This document shows positions 8,591 to 17,545 of a stretch of DNA of 64,000 nucleotides, in pieces. The position numbers were made by a program, and so were the translations under genes. The stretch spans positions 860,276-924,275 of the forward strand of contig NZ_FPEH01000011.1 of the NCBI RefSeq assembly GCF_900117425.1, in the 5' to 3' direction. The number at the start of each line of letters is the position of its first letter. Position 1 is the first letter of the stretch. Under the pieces are notes generated by a model that made no database searches, was not told where the DNA came from, and worked only from the letters and a program-made list of their open reading frames with translations. Origin of the DNA: Novosphingobium sp. NDB2Meth1 (GTDB lineage Bacteria > Pseudomonadota > Alphaproteobacteria > Sphingomonadales > Sphingomonadaceae).

Positions 8591-9121
8591 TCCCTTCCAC
8601 TCGCGCCGCTCTTCCGCAGCGCGCAGCACTTCATAGGCGGTCTGCAGCTTCAGGAACTCCGCCGCCGCTTCCTTGTCCCCGGGACGCACATCGGGGTGGA
8701 CTTCCTTGGCCTTGCTGCGCCACGCCTTGCGCACCGCCTCGAAGTCGGCGTCGACCTCAAGCCCCAGCGCTTCCAGCGCGCGCATCTCGTCGCGGCTGCG
8801 GCTGCCGTCGCCGGGACCGGCCCAGGCCTGATAGGCCGACTGCGCATAGCCCGAAGCCTCACCGCGCTCGGCCTTCTCGCGCAGTTCGGCTTCTTCCTTG
8901 TCGAGCCCTTCGAAGTAGTTCCAGCCCTGATTGTACTCGGCGGCATGGGCCACGCAGAAGTACCAGCGCTCCGGGCTGTTCGGCGATTTGGGTGCCGGAC
9001 ACTCACCCTTCTCGCTGCACCCGGCCCGGTCGCACAGGCGCACGGGGGCAGCTTCGCGCGCGCTTTCATAGCCGCGCCACCGGGGGAAACCCCAGTCTGC
9101 CGATCTGCCCTGCCGTGCCAC
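8576..9121 (-). CDS. J-domain (DnaJ-like) co-chaperone
   Basis: A 181-residue protein whose C-terminal third (about residues 110-175) is a J domain with the diagnostic HPD (EVHPDVRPGD) between helices II and III. It should therefore stimulate a DnaK-type ATPase. The N-terminal half carries a small Cys/His motif (CDRAGCSEKGEC, then WYFCVAHAAEYN) that could bind zinc. It has no Gly/Phe or zinc-finger region of canonical DnaJ. Alphaproteobacterial proteins with this layout are commonly annotated as molecular chaperone DnaJ. Convergent and overlapping with cca. Confidence 0.85.
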   Translation of the reverse strand: MARQGRSADWGFPRWRGYESAREAAPVRLCDRAGCSEKGECPAPKSPNSPERWYFCVAHAAEYNQGWNYFEGLDKEEAELREKAERGEASGYAQSAYQAWAGPGDGSRSRDEMRALEALGLEVDADFEAVRKAWRSKAKEVHPDVRPGDKEAAAEFLKLQTAYEVLRAAEERREWKGSDGA

Positions 9122-9143
9122 CCCTGCGGTCCCGCGTCCTCGC

Positions 9144-9662
9144 TTACTCGACCGTGACGGTCACCGCGCGGCGGTTCTTGGCCCAGCTCGCTTCATCCGA
9201 ACCCAGCGCGACGGGGCGTTCCTTGCCATAGCTCACCGTGGTGATGCGCGAGGCGTCGATCCCGAGGCTGACGAGATAGTTCTTCGCCGCATTGGCGCGG
9301 CGCTCGCCGAGCGCGAGGTTGTAGTCCCGCGTGCCGCGCTCGTCGGCGTGGCCTTCCACGGTCACGCGCTTGCCCGGATAGCGTGCCAGCCACTGCGCCT
9401 GGCTCTGCAGGATGCCCTGATCCTCGCTGTCGATGTTGTAGCGGTCGGTGTCGAACAGGATCGTGTCGCCCAGCACCGAAGCCATGAAATCGGCGCGGCT
9501 GCCCGGCACCGGCCCCGAAGGCGTGGTTACCGGCGGCGGCGGGGTCGTCGTGGTCGTCGTTGCACCGCTCGGCTGCGGCGGCAGTTCCTTGGGCTTGGTG
9601 GCACAGCCCGCCAGCGCGAGGCCGGAGGTGAGCAGCAGGGCAGTCAGAATCTTGCGGTTCAC
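9144..9662 (-). CDS. pal: Peptidoglycan-associated lipoprotein Pal
   Basis: A 172-residue lipoprotein. I choose the GTG at 9662 because AAAGGAG lies 8 bases before it; a longer form from the ATG at 9683 would place that Shine-Dalgarno inside the coding sequence. The lipobox LALAGC puts the acylated Cys at residue 20. A Thr/Pro linker follows, then an OmpA-like domain with the peptidoglycan-binding GHADERGTRDYNLALGERRA segment. Pal anchors the outer membrane to peptidoglycan and binds TolB. It is last in ybgC-tolQRAB-pal. Confidence 0.95.
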   Translation of the reverse strand: MNRKILTALLLTSGLALAGCATKPKELPPQPSGATTTTTTPPPPVTTPSGPVPGSRADFMASVLGDTILFDTDRYNIDSEDQGILQSQAQWLARYPGKRVTVEGHADERGTRDYNLALGERRANAAKNYLVSLGIDASRITTVSYGKERPVALGSDEASWAKNRRAVTVTVE

Positions 9663-9737
9663 GAGGCTGTCTCCTTTGGTCATTCAGCGCCAGAGTGCAT
9701 TGCACAAGGCGAATCGGCAATCAGTTTTGCCACCGGT

Positions 9738-11117
9738 TTATGGCAATACCGGGCCCCATGCCGGGTCCGAGGCATCGACCGGCGTGTTGAGCTTGCGCTC
9801 GTTGCGCCCGGTCAGGTCCACCTGCCAGATGGAGGTCTTGCCGGTGGTCTTGGCGGTGCGGAAGAACTGCACGATGCGCCCGTTGGGCGACCACGTCGGC
9901 GCTTCGTCCTGCCAGCTGTCGGTCAGGTAGCGCATGTCGCCTCCGCCCGGGTTCATCACCGCGATGCGCAAGTTGCCCGCGATATGCGTGAAGGCGATCT
10001 GGTCCCCGCGCGGGCTCCATTCGGGCGTCGCCGCCCGGCCGCCGAAGAAGCTGATGCGCTTCTGGTTCGTCCCATCCGCGTTCATCACGTAGACCTGCTG
10101 GCTGCCGGACCGGTCGCTTTCGAACACGATCTTGCTGCCATCGGGCGAATAGCTGCCGCCCACGTCGATCCCCGGCGAATCCGTCAGCTTCACCGAGTCC
10201 CCGCCGGTCGCGGGCACGCGGTAGATGTCGGTGTTGCCGGCAATCGCCATCGAATAGAGGATATACTTGCCATCGGGCGACCAGCGCGGCGCGAACGTCG
10301 GCCCCTTGCCTTCGGTCACCAATCGCTGCTGCCCGCTGCCGATATCGTAGACATAGATGCGCGGGGTGCCGTTCAAGAAGCTGAGGTAGGCGATCTTGGA
10401 GTAATCGGGCGAATAGCGCGGAGTCAGCGCGGTGGCCTGCCCGTTGGTGATGAAGCGGTGGTTCGCCCCGTCCGAATCCATGATCGCCAGCTGCTTGCGG
10501 CGGTTCCCCTTCGGCCCGGTCTCAGCGATGTAGGCGATCTTGCTGTCGAAGAACGGACTTTCGCCCGAAAGCCGCGAATAGACCATGTCCGCGCACTTGT
10601 GCGCCGCGCGCCGCCATTCCTCGGGCTTGACCACATAGCCCTGCCGCGCCAGTTCGCTGCCCAGCGCGACGTCGTAGAGGTAGCAGCCCACCGTCAGCCG
10701 CCCGTCAGCGCCCGCCTTCACGAAGCCCTGCACCAGCATTTCCGCCGAACGCGCGCGCCAGTTCGGGAACTGCGGTGCGGTCACTTCGCCATAGCCGATA
10801 CCCGGCAGCGCATCGGGGCCGACCGGGCGAAACAAGCCGTTGTTCTTGAGATCGCCGTAGATCACCCGCGCCAGATTGCGGCCCAGCGCCTCGGTATTCC
10901 CGCCCTCGGCCGCCGTCGGCAGCATCTCGTTGGTCGGGAACACGGGAATCGCGATCGCCGCATCGTTGTTGATCGTGCCGACGACATCCTCTTCCGGCGA
11001 GGTGTCCGCAGATACCGCCGCCGCTGAAGCGCTGGGCTGCGGAGACGGCACCGGCTGCGCCAGAGCAGGCGAGACGGCAAGGAACGCGCAAAGGCCGGCG
11101 ACAAGAGTGCTACGCAA
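9738..11117 (-). CDS. tolB: Tol-Pal system beta-propeller protein TolB
   Basis: A 459-residue periplasmic protein. The start is a TTG at 11117, 4 bp after the tolA stop, because the signal peptide (LVAGLCAFLAVSPALA) begins there. The N-terminal TolB domain (IPVFPT..., FRPVG, PQFPNWR) precedes a six-bladed propeller with repeated YSPDYSKIAYLS, WSPDGKYILYS, YSPDGSKIVFES, WSPRGDQIAF and WSPNGRIVQFF blades. TolB links TolA to Pal across the periplasm. The gene follows tolA and precedes pal. Confidence 0.95.
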   Translation of the reverse strand: MRSTLVAGLCAFLAVSPALAQPVPSPQPSASAAAVSADTSPEEDVVGTINNDAAIAIPVFPTNEMLPTAAEGGNTEALGRNLARVIYGDLKNNGLFRPVGPDALPGIGYGEVTAPQFPNWRARSAEMLVQGFVKAGADGRLTVGCYLYDVALGSELARQGYVVKPEEWRRAAHKCADMVYSRLSGESPFFDSKIAYIAETGPKGNRRKQLAIMDSDGANHRFITNGQATALTPRYSPDYSKIAYLSFLNGTPRIYVYDIGSGQQRLVTEGKGPTFAPRWSPDGKYILYSMAIAGNTDIYRVPATGGDSVKLTDSPGIDVGGSYSPDGSKIVFESDRSGSQQVYVMNADGTNQKRISFFGGRAATPEWSPRGDQIAFTHIAGNLRIAVMNPGGGDMRYLTDSWQDEAPTWSPNGRIVQFFRTAKTTGKTSIWQVDLTGRNERKLNTPVDASDPAWGPVLP

Positions 11118-11121
11118 GGCT

Positions 11122-12000
11122 CTACTCTTTCCTGAAATTGAGCGTGTAGGTCTTCCAGAAATCGTACGATTCCGGCGGAAGGTTGAACGGAGCGGCCGTC
11201 CGGATCGCGCGCACCGCGCATTCGGTGAAGCGGCCCACTTGCGGCGAGTTGGCGGGAGTCTGGCCGGAAAGCACCGGCGATGCAATGCTGGTGATGTTCC
11301 CGGCGCGGTCTAGCTGGAAGGTCACTTTGGCGCGCAGCTTCTCGATCTCGACACCACTCAGCGGGCAGCTGTTCCACGGCGGAACCACCTTGCGGTTGAT
11401 CGTCACGCGGATCGCCGCCTTGGCCTCGGCGCTCACCGCATCGGCCGGATTGCCTTTCGCGCCGGGGCGCGTGCCGGTGGGGATGCCGGAGAGGAAATCG
11501 GTGCCGATCTGGCTCGCCCCGCTCGGCGCGTCCGGCCGGCGGCGCTGGCGATTGTCCGGCGCGGGCGATACGGCAGCCGGTTTGGCGGCGGGCTTGGGCG
11601 GGGGCGCCGGAGCCACGCGCGGCTGCGCTACGGGCGTGGGGCGCGGCGCCGGTTTGGGCTGCGGTGCGGGCTTGGCCTGAGGTGGAGGCGGGGGCGGAAC
11701 CGGCTTCGGCTGCGGCTGCGCGATCTGCGGGACCGGCTGCGGCGGCGCGGGTTCCGGCGCAGGCTCGCCCAGCACCGGCGCGGTTTCAGGCGCGGCTTCC
11801 TCGTTCGGATTGGGCGACGTCGAAGTCTCCGCCGTCTCGTCGGCGAAGGTCACTGTCAGCCGCTCGGGCGGGGACATGATCGACTTGCCTGGCGGCGACA
11901 GCGTCAGCGCCGCGATCAGCCCGGCATGCGCCGCGAGCGCGATGACCAGCGCCAGCGCTTCCTCGCGCGAGAGGCCCGATGAGGAGGAAGAGGCGCTCAT
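11122..12000 (-). CDS. tolA: TolA-like cell envelope protein (TonB C-terminal domain)
   Basis: A 292-residue inner-membrane protein with a single N-terminal TM helix (about residues 15-35), a long Pro/Ala/Lys periplasmic linker (about 75-150, many PQPKPVPPP units) and a C-terminal TonB/TolA domain with two Cys (NSCPL and FTECAV) that probably pair. Its position between tolR and tolB identifies it as the TolA that transmits proton-motive force from TolQR to Pal/TolB. Its Pro-rich linker differs from the Ala/Lys-rich helical TolA linker of enterics, which is usual in sphingomonads. Confidence 0.9.
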   Translation of the reverse strand: MSASSSSSGLSREEALALVIALAAHAGLIAALTLSPPGKSIMSPPERLTVTFADETAETSTSPNPNEEAAPETAPVLGEPAPEPAPPQPVPQIAQPQPKPVPPPPPPQAKPAPQPKPAPRPTPVAQPRVAPAPPPKPAAKPAAVSPAPDNRQRRRPDAPSGASQIGTDFLSGIPTGTRPGAKGNPADAVSAEAKAAIRVTINRKVVPPWNSCPLSGVEIEKLRAKVTFQLDRAGNITSIASPVLSGQTPANSPQVGRFTECAVRAIRTAAPFNLPPESYDFWKTYTLNFRKE

Positions 12001-12010
12001 TCCCGTCCGC

Positions 12011-12472
12011 CTACGGCGCCGTTACTGAACCGTTGGTGACCAGCGAGATCGACTTGAACCCCGCCGCATTGAGCGCGCCCATCACCGCCACCACGCGGCC
12101 ATAATCAAGCCCGCGATCAGCGCGCAGCGTCACTTGCGGCAGCTTGCCGTCCGGCCCTGCCACGGCAAGGCCCGTCAGGCGGTCCGAGAGTTCACCCGGC
12201 GCGAGTTCCTGATCGTCGAGGAAGATGCGCCCCTCGCCGTCCATGCTGACGGTGATCGCCTTCTGCTCGGTCTTGAGCGCCTCGGCCTGGCTGTCCGGCA
12301 GATCGATCGGCACGCCCGCGGTCAGCATCGGTGCGGTCACCATGAAGATGATCAGCAGCACCAGCATCACGTCGACCAGCGGCGTGACGTTGATCTCGCT
12401 CATCGCCGCGCTGCGCCGTCCGCGCCGTCCGCGCCGGCCGCCACTGCCCCCCGAGGCCATGTTCATCGCCAC
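12011..12472 (-). CDS. tolR: TolR (ExbD/TolR family)
   Basis: A 153-residue protein with a Gly/Arg-rich cytoplasmic N-terminus, one TM helix (about residues 30-52) and a periplasmic domain. The essential TM aspartate is seen in [14 protein letters not shown] (D34). Together with TolQ it forms the proton-driven stator that energises TolA. Starts 3 bp after the tolQ stop; in-frame ATGs at codons 3 and 5 are possible alternative starts. Confidence 0.95.
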   Translation of the reverse strand: MAMNMASGGSGGRRGRRGRRSAAMSEINVTPLVDVMLVLLIIFMVTAPMLTAGVPIDLPDSQAEALKTEQKAITVSMDGEGRIFLDDQELAPGELSDRLTGLAVAGPDGKLPQVTLRADRGLDYGRVVAVMGALNAAGFKSISLVTNGSVTAP

Positions 12473-12475
12473 GGC

Positions 12476-13189
12476 CTACTGCTCCAGCTCGCGGCTCAAG
12501 GTGGCATGAAACCGGTCGGCAAAGCGGAACAGCCGCGTCTCGAAGCGGTTCACGCGGTGCGAGAAGCGGTTGTAGGCAATCACTGCCGGGATAGCCGCGA
12601 AGAGGCCGATGGCGGTTGCGAAGAGCGCTTCCGAAATGCCCGGCGCCACCACCGCGAGCGAGGAATTCTGCTGCGCGCCGATATTGAAGAAGCTGTCCAT
12701 GATGCCCCACACCGTGCCGAACAGGCCGACAAAGGGCGCGACCGAACCCACTGTCGCGAGGAAATTGAGCCGGCCCGCCAGCCGGTCGGTCTCCGACGTC
12801 ACCACGCTTTCCATCGCGCTGTTGAGGCGCTGGCGCGTGCCTTCGCGGTCAATCGTCTTGCCCGAGGTCGAGCGCCGCCACTCCGCCAGCGCCGCCGTCA
12901 CCACCCGCGCGCTCGGCACGTCCTTGCTGCCGTTTTCCTTGTGGAAGGCGTCGACATCGCGCGCTTCCCAGAAGGCGGTCTCGTACTTGTCGCACTTGCG
13001 CTGGACGCTCCCCATGCGGAGCGAGAACGAGACGATGATCATCCACACCCACACCGAGGCGAGCACCAGCGCGCCCATCACCACCTGCACCACGATATCG
13101 GCATGAAGAAACAGCGCGACCGGGTTGAGCCGGGTCGGCATGCCAGCAGTTATGCCTGTTGCGGCAGCGGCAAGAACGGAAAGCATCAT
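12476..13189 (-). CDS. tolQ: TolQ (MotA/TolQ/ExbB proton channel family)
   Basis: A 237-residue inner-membrane protein with a TM near the N-terminus (about 25-45) and two more in the second half. The signature [22 protein letters not shown] and the later [20 protein letters not shown] are diagnostic for TolQ/ExbB. The ATG at 13189 overlaps the ybgC stop (ATGATG/TGA), implying coupled translation. It assembles as the pentamer around the TolR dimer. Confidence 0.95.
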   Translation of the reverse strand: MMLSVLAAAATGITAGMPTRLNPVALFLHADIVVQVVMGALVLASVWVWMIIVSFSLRMGSVQRKCDKYETAFWEARDVDAFHKENGSKDVPSARVVTAALAEWRRSTSGKTIDREGTRQRLNSAMESVVTSETDRLAGRLNFLATVGSVAPFVGLFGTVWGIMDSFFNIGAQQNSSLAVVAPGISEALFATAIGLFAAIPAVIAYNRFSHRVNRFETRLFRFADRFHATLSRELEQ

Positions 13190-13653
13190 GGATGGACGGA
13201 CCCTTCGGGCGATGGCGCCGTGAGCGCCGTGAATGCGGTATGGAAATGCGCCGGCAACCGCCGCGCGCGGCCTTGCGGCGAGACGAAAGCGACACGCACC
13301 TGACCGTCGGCCAGCAGTTCCTCGCCGCGCCACGCCTTCTGGACCAGACTGCACGTCACGCGTGAAACTTCGGCGACAGTGCTCTCGATCAGCACATCGT
13401 CGTCAAGCCGCGCCGGGCGGGCATATTTGAGCGCCAGATCGGTGACGGCAAACGCGCCCTCGCCCGCTTCCTGCGCGCCCCGCTGGTCGATACCCAGCAG
13501 ACGCAGCATGTCCGAGCGCGCGCGTTCGAACCAGCGTAGGTAATTCGCGTGATAGACCACCCCGGAAAGATCGGTGTCCTCAAAGTATACGCGTACCGCA
13601 TAAAGGTGCCGCGCGCCGTCGAAACAGCCGGAGGGGGGGAGCGGGAGAGGCAT
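13186..13653 (-). CDS. ybgC: Tol-Pal system-associated acyl-CoA thioesterase YbgC
   Basis: A 155-residue hot-dog-fold thioesterase. The 4-hydroxybenzoyl-CoA thioesterase-type signature [20 protein letters not shown], with the catalytic Asp, is near residues 28-46. It is the first gene of the Tol-Pal operon, as in many Proteobacteria. The 90-bp upstream gap (13654-13743), after the HIT gene on the same strand, contains an imperfect hairpin (CTTGCC at 13671, GGCAAG at 13688) that could end the preceding operon. Confidence 0.92.
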   Translation of the reverse strand: MPLPLPPSGCFDGARHLYAVRVYFEDTDLSGVVYHANYLRWFERARSDMLRLLGIDQRGAQEAGEGAFAVTDLALKYARPARLDDDVLIESTVAEVSRVTCSLVQKAWRGEELLADGQVRVAFVSPQGRARRLPAHFHTAFTALTAPSPEGSVHP

Positions 13654-13743
13654 GCGCGGCCTGTCCTAGCCTTGCCGCGACTCGCGAGGCAAGATCAAAG
13701 GCTGCGATTTGTTAACCCATTACGGTGAAGCCCAGCCCCGGCT

Positions 13744-14127
13744 TCAGTCCACCCGCGCCAGCAACGGCCCCAGCTGCCGGCCCGCAAACACGTGCACATG
13801 CAGGTGCGGTACTTCCTGGTGGCTGTTGGTGCCGGTGTTGGCGAGCAGCCGATACCCCGGCGCCACCAGCCCCGCCTCGCGCGCGACATGGCCAACCGCG
13901 CGCACGAAGCCGGTGATCTCGGCATCAGAGGCCTTCGCCGAAAAGTCGTCCCAGCTCACATAGGCGCCCTTGGGGATCACCAGAATGTGCGTCGGCGATT
14001 GCGGGTTGATGTCGTGGAAAGCGAGGCTCCACGCGTCCTCGTAGACTTTCCGGCACGGGATCTCTCCGCGCAGGATCTTCGCGAAGACGTTCTGGTCGTC
14101 ATAGGCTTGCGTGGCATCGACCGCCAT
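13744..14127 (-). CDS. HIT-family nucleotide hydrolase (HINT type)
   Basis: A 127-residue protein with the histidine triad HLHVHVF near residue 113 and the upstream ILVIPKGAYVSWDDF segment of HINT proteins. Such enzymes hydrolyse purine phosphoramidates. The ATG at 14127 is preceded by AGGAG at good spacing. It starts 2 bp after the hisE stop, so it is the last member of the his operon; hisE-HIT pairing is common in alphaproteobacteria. Confidence 0.9.
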   Translation of the reverse strand: MAVDATQAYDDQNVFAKILRGEIPCRKVYEDAWSLAFHDINPQSPTHILVIPKGAYVSWDDFSAKASDAEITGFVRAVGHVAREAGLVAPGYRLLANTGTNSHQEVPHLHVHVFAGRQLGPLLARVD

Positions 14128-14129
14128 GT

Positions 14130-14453
14130 TCAAGAGCTCCTGCTGGCTTTCTCGGCAATCCCGGACGTTCCCTCGCGCCGCTCCAGCTCCGCCGTCACCT
14201 GGGCGAGCGAAACGCCGCAATCGCCCATCAGCACAAGCAGGTGGAACAGCAGGTCCGCCGCTTCGCCGACCAGCGCCTCGGGGCTTCCGGTCAGCGCGGC
14301 GATCACCACTTCGGTCGCTTCCTCGCCCACCTTCTGCGCCATCTTGCCGCGCCCCTTGGCGTTGAGGCGCGCGACGTAGCTGGCATCCGGATCACCGGCG
14401 CGGCGCGCGGCGATGGTGGCTTCGAGGCGGGACAGGAGGGTGGTTTCGTCCAT
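14130..14453 (-). CDS. hisE: Phosphoribosyl-ATP diphosphatase HisE
   Basis: A 107-residue MazG-like all-alpha pyrophosphohydrolase, second step of histidine synthesis. The metal-binding pattern KVGEEATEVVIAAL and GEAADLLFHLLVLM is complete. An ATG 12 bases upstream (14465) is also possible. Separate from HisI, as in most alphaproteobacteria. hisI and hisG are not in this window. Confidence 0.93.
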   Translation of the reverse strand: MDETTLLSRLEATIAARRAGDPDASYVARLNAKGRGKMAQKVGEEATEVVIAALTGSPEALVGEAADLLFHLLVLMGDCGVSLAQVTAELERREGTSGIAEKASRSS

Positions 14454-14510
14454 GCGCGCGGGCATGGCGTGCTGGATTGGGAAGGTCAAGTTTGGCGGAG
14501 CAGCACCCGC

Positions 14511-14572
14511 CATCCGTTCGTGCCTGGCGAAGTACATCCGTTCGTGTCGAGCGAAGTCGAGACACCTGGCGC
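14511..14572. repeat. REP-like repeat between the PEP-CTERM gene and hisE
   Basis: The 12-mer catccgttcgtg occurs at 14511 and 14535, and the second copy runs into the palindromic tcgagcgaagtcgaga (about 14547-14562). This resembles short dispersed intergenic repeats of sphingomonads. It occupies the gap between two his-operon genes. Confidence 0.6.
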
Positions 14573-14579
14573 CGGGCGC

Positions 14580-14750
14580 TCAGTCCTCTTTGCGCTTCGC
14601 CACCCGGCGGCCAATGATCAGGCCGGCCAGCCCGATCGCGAAAAGCGCGCCATCGGTGGGTTCCGGAATCGCCGTCCCCCCGCTCGCCTGCGCAAAGGCA
14701 GGGCCGGCGGTGAGGACAAGGACGACAAGGGCAGAGAGCATTCGCGACAC
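14580..14750 (-). CDS. PEP-CTERM sorting-domain mini-protein (56 aa)
   Basis: A very short protein of 56 residues from the GTG at 14750 (AGGA 8 bases upstream) or 53 from the ATG at 14741. It is essentially a signal peptide (LVVLVLTAGPAFA) joined through about 9 residues to a PEP-CTERM anchor: PEP at about residues 30-32, a 15-residue hydrophobic stretch (ALFAIGLAGLIIG), then a basic tail RRVAKRKED. PEP-CTERM tails are handled by exosortase (EpsH/XrtA-type) in Gram-negatives that make extracellular polysaccharide. Almost no mature domain remains. It lies between hisF and hisE on the same strand. No exosortase gene is in the window. Confidence 0.75.
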   Translation of the reverse strand: MSRMLSALVVLVLTAGPAFAQASGGTAIPEPTDGALFAIGLAGLIIGRRVAKRKED

Positions 14751-14899
14751 GCGAAGGTTCCTAGGGAAGCAAAGATGACTGAAAAGTTAATGCAATGCCT
14801 GTGCCAAGAACCGAAAAATCAAGGATATAAGCAGGTTTCGCTAGTTAACGTCCGCAGCGTTCCGGCGGCATTTGTCAGAAATTCCGACAGTCGGCAGGG

Positions 14900-15661
14900 C
14901 TATCCGCGCGCCGGAATCCCCGCCGTGCGCAGGGCCGCATGGGCCTCGGCAATCGAGTGCGTGCCGAAGTGAAAGATCGAGGCCGCCAGCACTGCGCTCG
15001 CATGCCCCTCGCGCACGCCCGCGACGAGATGGTCCAGATTGCCGACACCCCCGCTCGCGATTACCGGCACCGGCACCGCATCGGCAATCGTGCGCGTCAG
15101 TTCAAGGTCGTAGCCGGCCTGCGTGCCATCCCCGTCCATCGAAGTGACAAGCAGTTCGCCCGCGCCAAGCGTGGCGAGGTGCTCGGCATGGGCCAGCGCG
15201 TCGATCCCGGTCGCCTTGCGCCCGCCATGGGTAAAAATCTCCCACTTGCCCGGACCGGTGCGCCGCGCATCGACCGAGCCGACCACGCATTGCGCGCCGA
15301 ACCGCTCGGCAATGTCGCGCACCAGTTCGGGCCGCGCGACGGCCGCGGAATTGACCGCCACCTTGTCCGCCCCCGCGAGCAGCAGCGCGCGCGCATCCTC
15401 GGCGCTCCTCACCCCGCCGCCCACAGTCAGCGGCATGAAGCAGACTTCTGCGGTGCGCGCCACGACATCGAGCAGCGTGCCGCGCCCTTCGTGGCTCGCT
15501 GAAATATCGAGAAAACACAGCTCGTCCGCGCCCGCCTTGTCATAGGCCCGCGCCTGCTCGACCGGATCGCCCGCATCGCGCAGATCGACGAAGTTCACGC
15601 CCTTCACCACGCGCCCATTGCGCACATCAAGGCAGGGAATGACACGGACGCGGACGGTCAT
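14900..15661 (-). CDS. hisF: Imidazole glycerol phosphate synthase cyclase subunit HisF
   Basis: A 253-residue (beta/alpha)8 barrel. The catalytic aspartates are visible in [13 protein letters not shown] (D11) and VGSVDARR (about D130), with phosphate-binding GGGV/SGGVGN loops. It makes IGP and AICAR together with HisH. Its ATG overlaps the stop of the upstream secreted-protein gene (15658-15661). Confidence 0.97.
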   Translation of the reverse strand: MTVRVRVIPCLDVRNGRVVKGVNFVDLRDAGDPVEQARAYDKAGADELCFLDISASHEGRGTLLDVVARTAEVCFMPLTVGGGVRSAEDARALLLAGADKVAVNSAAVARPELVRDIAERFGAQCVVGSVDARRTGPGKWEIFTHGGRKATGIDALAHAEHLATLGAGELLVTSMDGDGTQAGYDLELTRTIADAVPVPVIASGGVGNLDHLVAGVREGHASAVLAASIFHFGTHSIAEAHAALRTAGIPARG

Positions 15662-16203
15662 TGTACGGGCTTCAGGTGAACATCACGGAGCAAGGTCATT
15701 TTGCCACCCTTCTCGACAAAATAGCGAACACCGCATTCGTTTCCGGCCATTTTTCCGCTCACCAGAAATAGCCGACTCTCCGGTCGGAAAACGAAGTCGT
15801 GGTCGATTGCTTCGCCCCTTGAATCACGGAACCGATTTTCATCGCAGTAGGTCAGCTCCTCTCCAGATGGCACGTCGAAACTGACAGGGCGACCTGCCTC
15901 CAAATCGACAACCAAGAGGAAAGCGCAATCCGCTCCGCAACCAACAACAGAAATCGCGTAATGCCCACCAAAGTTCGGGCTGGAGTTGTAGAGGGCACGC
16001 AGGCGCGTTTTGAACAGCAAGTCCTCGCGATCAAGCTTGAGTGGAGGCTTTTTCCCGCGAAAGAGGTTTGAGGGATAGTCCGCAAATTTTGGCAGCCGAG
16101 CCGACGACTGCTGAGCAGAAATTGAAATCGGGCAAACTGCAATCGCTAAGGCAACGGAGGACCCAACCAAACCTCGGGTCAGGAAATTGCCCGCCATCAC
16201 CAT
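15658..16203 (-). CDS. Secreted protein of unknown function inserted in the his operon
   Basis: A 181-residue protein with a signal peptide ([20 protein letters not shown]). The mature part has [31 protein letters not shown], matching a widespread uncharacterised family, and Cys at CGADC, TYC and NECG that could form disulfides in the periplasm. It overlaps hisA and hisF by a few bases at each end. GGAGG lies just before a run of four possible starts (16206, 16203, 16200, 16197), so the start is uncertain. Base composition is lower than its neighbours: two 60-base lines I counted hold 31 and 32 G+C, against 37 in one hisA line. No link to histidine synthesis is known. Confidence 0.75.
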   Translation of the reverse strand: MVMAGNFLTRGLVGSSVALAIAVCPISISAQQSSARLPKFADYPSNLFRGKKPPLKLDREDLLFKTRLRALYNSSPNFGGHYAISVVGCGADCAFLLVVDLEAGRPVSFDVPSGEELTYCDENRFRDSRGEAIDHDFVFRPESRLFLVSGKMAGNECGVRYFVEKGGKMTLLRDVHLKPVQ

Positions 16204-16928
16204 CACGCCTCCGCCATGGCAATCGCTGCCGCCAGATCCAGCCGCCCTTCAAACAGTGCGCGGCCCGTGATCACGCCCTCGATACCGTCGGCCTCATGGA
16301 TCTTGAGCATCCGGATATCGTCGATACCCTTCACCCCGCCGCTCGCGATCACCGGCAGCCGCGTCGCGCGCGCCAGATCGAGTGTCGCGTCGATATTGCA
16401 GCCCTTGAGCAGCCCATCGCGCCCCACATCGGTGAACAGGATCGAGGCCACGCCCGCATCCTCGAACCGCTTCGCCATATCGACAATCGAAACGTCCGAA
16501 ACCTCGGCCCAGCCCTCGGTCGCGACCATCCCGTCGCGCGCATCGACCGCCACCACGATCCCGCCGGGATAGGCCTTGGCCATATCCTTCACGAACTGCG
16601 GGTCCTTCAGCGCCGCCGTGCCGATCACCACCCGGCTCACGCCCAGATCGAACCAGCCATCCACCGCAACGGGCGTGCGGATGCCCCCGCCCAGCTGCAC
16701 GTGGCCCGGAAACACCTTGAGAATGCCCTCGACCGCCGCGCGGTTCACCGCCTCGCCCGCAAAGGCTCCGTCGAGATCGACGACATGGAGATACTGCGAA
16801 CCCGCGTCCGCAAACAGCATCGCCTGCGCCGCCGGATCATCGCCATAGACCGTCGCGCGCGCCATATCGCCTTCGGCCAGCCGCACGACCTGCCCGCACT
16901 TCAAATCAATGGCCGGAAATACGATCAA
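16203..16928 (-). CDS. hisA: ProFAR isomerase HisA
   Basis: A 241-residue (beta/alpha)8 barrel, catalysing the Amadori rearrangement of ProFAR to PRFAR. FPAIDLKCGQVVRL with the catalytic Asp, AVDARDG, and TDVGRDGLLKG are all present. I choose the TTG at 16928, which overlaps the hisH stop as TTGA and has GGAG 8 bases upstream; a GTG at 16937 is an alternative. Confidence 0.95.
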   Translation of the reverse strand: MIVFPAIDLKCGQVVRLAEGDMARATVYGDDPAAQAMLFADAGSQYLHVVDLDGAFAGEAVNRAAVEGILKVFPGHVQLGGGIRTPVAVDGWFDLGVSRVVIGTAALKDPQFVKDMAKAYPGGIVVAVDARDGMVATEGWAEVSDVSIVDMAKRFEDAGVASILFTDVGRDGLLKGCNIDATLDLARATRLPVIASGGVKGIDDIRMLKIHEADGIEGVITGRALFEGRLDLAAAIAMAEA

Positions 16929-17545
16929 GGCTTCCACTCCAAAAATCTTGCGAGCAAGGCCAGCCCGTAATCCTGGCTCTTCTCGGGATGGAACTGCACG
17001 CCCAGCACGTTGTCCTGCCCCACCGCCGCGACAAGCCCGCCGCCATGGTCGGTCATCGCCGCCACGCTCGCGCCTTCCTCGGGAACGAAGTGGTAGGAGT
17101 GCAGGAAATAGGCCTCGCCCGGCACGATCAGCGGGTTGTGGTGCATCGGCGCGACATCGTTCCAGCCCATGTGCGGCACCTTGATCGCCGGGTCCGTCGG
17201 CTCGATCGCCCGCACTTCGCCGCCGATCCAGCCCAGCCCCTCGGTCACGCCGAATTCGATGCCCCGGTCTGCGAGCAGCTGCATGCCCACGCAAATGCCC
17301 AAGAAGGGCGCCCCGCCCACCAGCACCCGCTCGCGCATCGCCTCGACCAGCCCCGGCACGCCTCGCAGCGCCTCGATGCAGGCCTTGAACGCACCGACAC
17401 CCGGCAGCACGATCCGGTCCGCCGCACGCACCACATTGGGGTCCGCCGTCACGGACACACCCTCGGCCCCCGCCGCCTTCAGCGCATTGGCGACCGAGCG
17501 CAGGTTTCCCGCGCCATAGTCCACCAACGCCAGCACCTCAGCCAC
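16925..17545 (-). CDS. hisH: Imidazole glycerol phosphate synthase glutaminase subunit HisH
   Basis: A class I glutamine amidotransferase of 206 residues (GTG at 17545, overlapping the hisB stop). The nucleophile lies in GICVGMQLL and the His-Glu of the triad in QFHPEKSQ. It supplies ammonia to HisF. The start could be the GTG at 17536. It is flanked by hisB and hisA with overlaps at both ends. Confidence 0.96.
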   Translation of the reverse strand: MAEVLALVDYGAGNLRSVANALKAAGAEGVSVTADPNVVRAADRIVLPGVGAFKACIEALRGVPGLVEAMRERVLVGGAPFLGICVGMQLLADRGIEFGVTEGLGWIGGEVRAIEPTDPAIKVPHMGWNDVAPMHHNPLIVPGEAYFLHSYHFVPEEGASVAAMTDHGGGLVAAVGQDNVLGVQFHPEKSQDYGLALLARFLEWKP

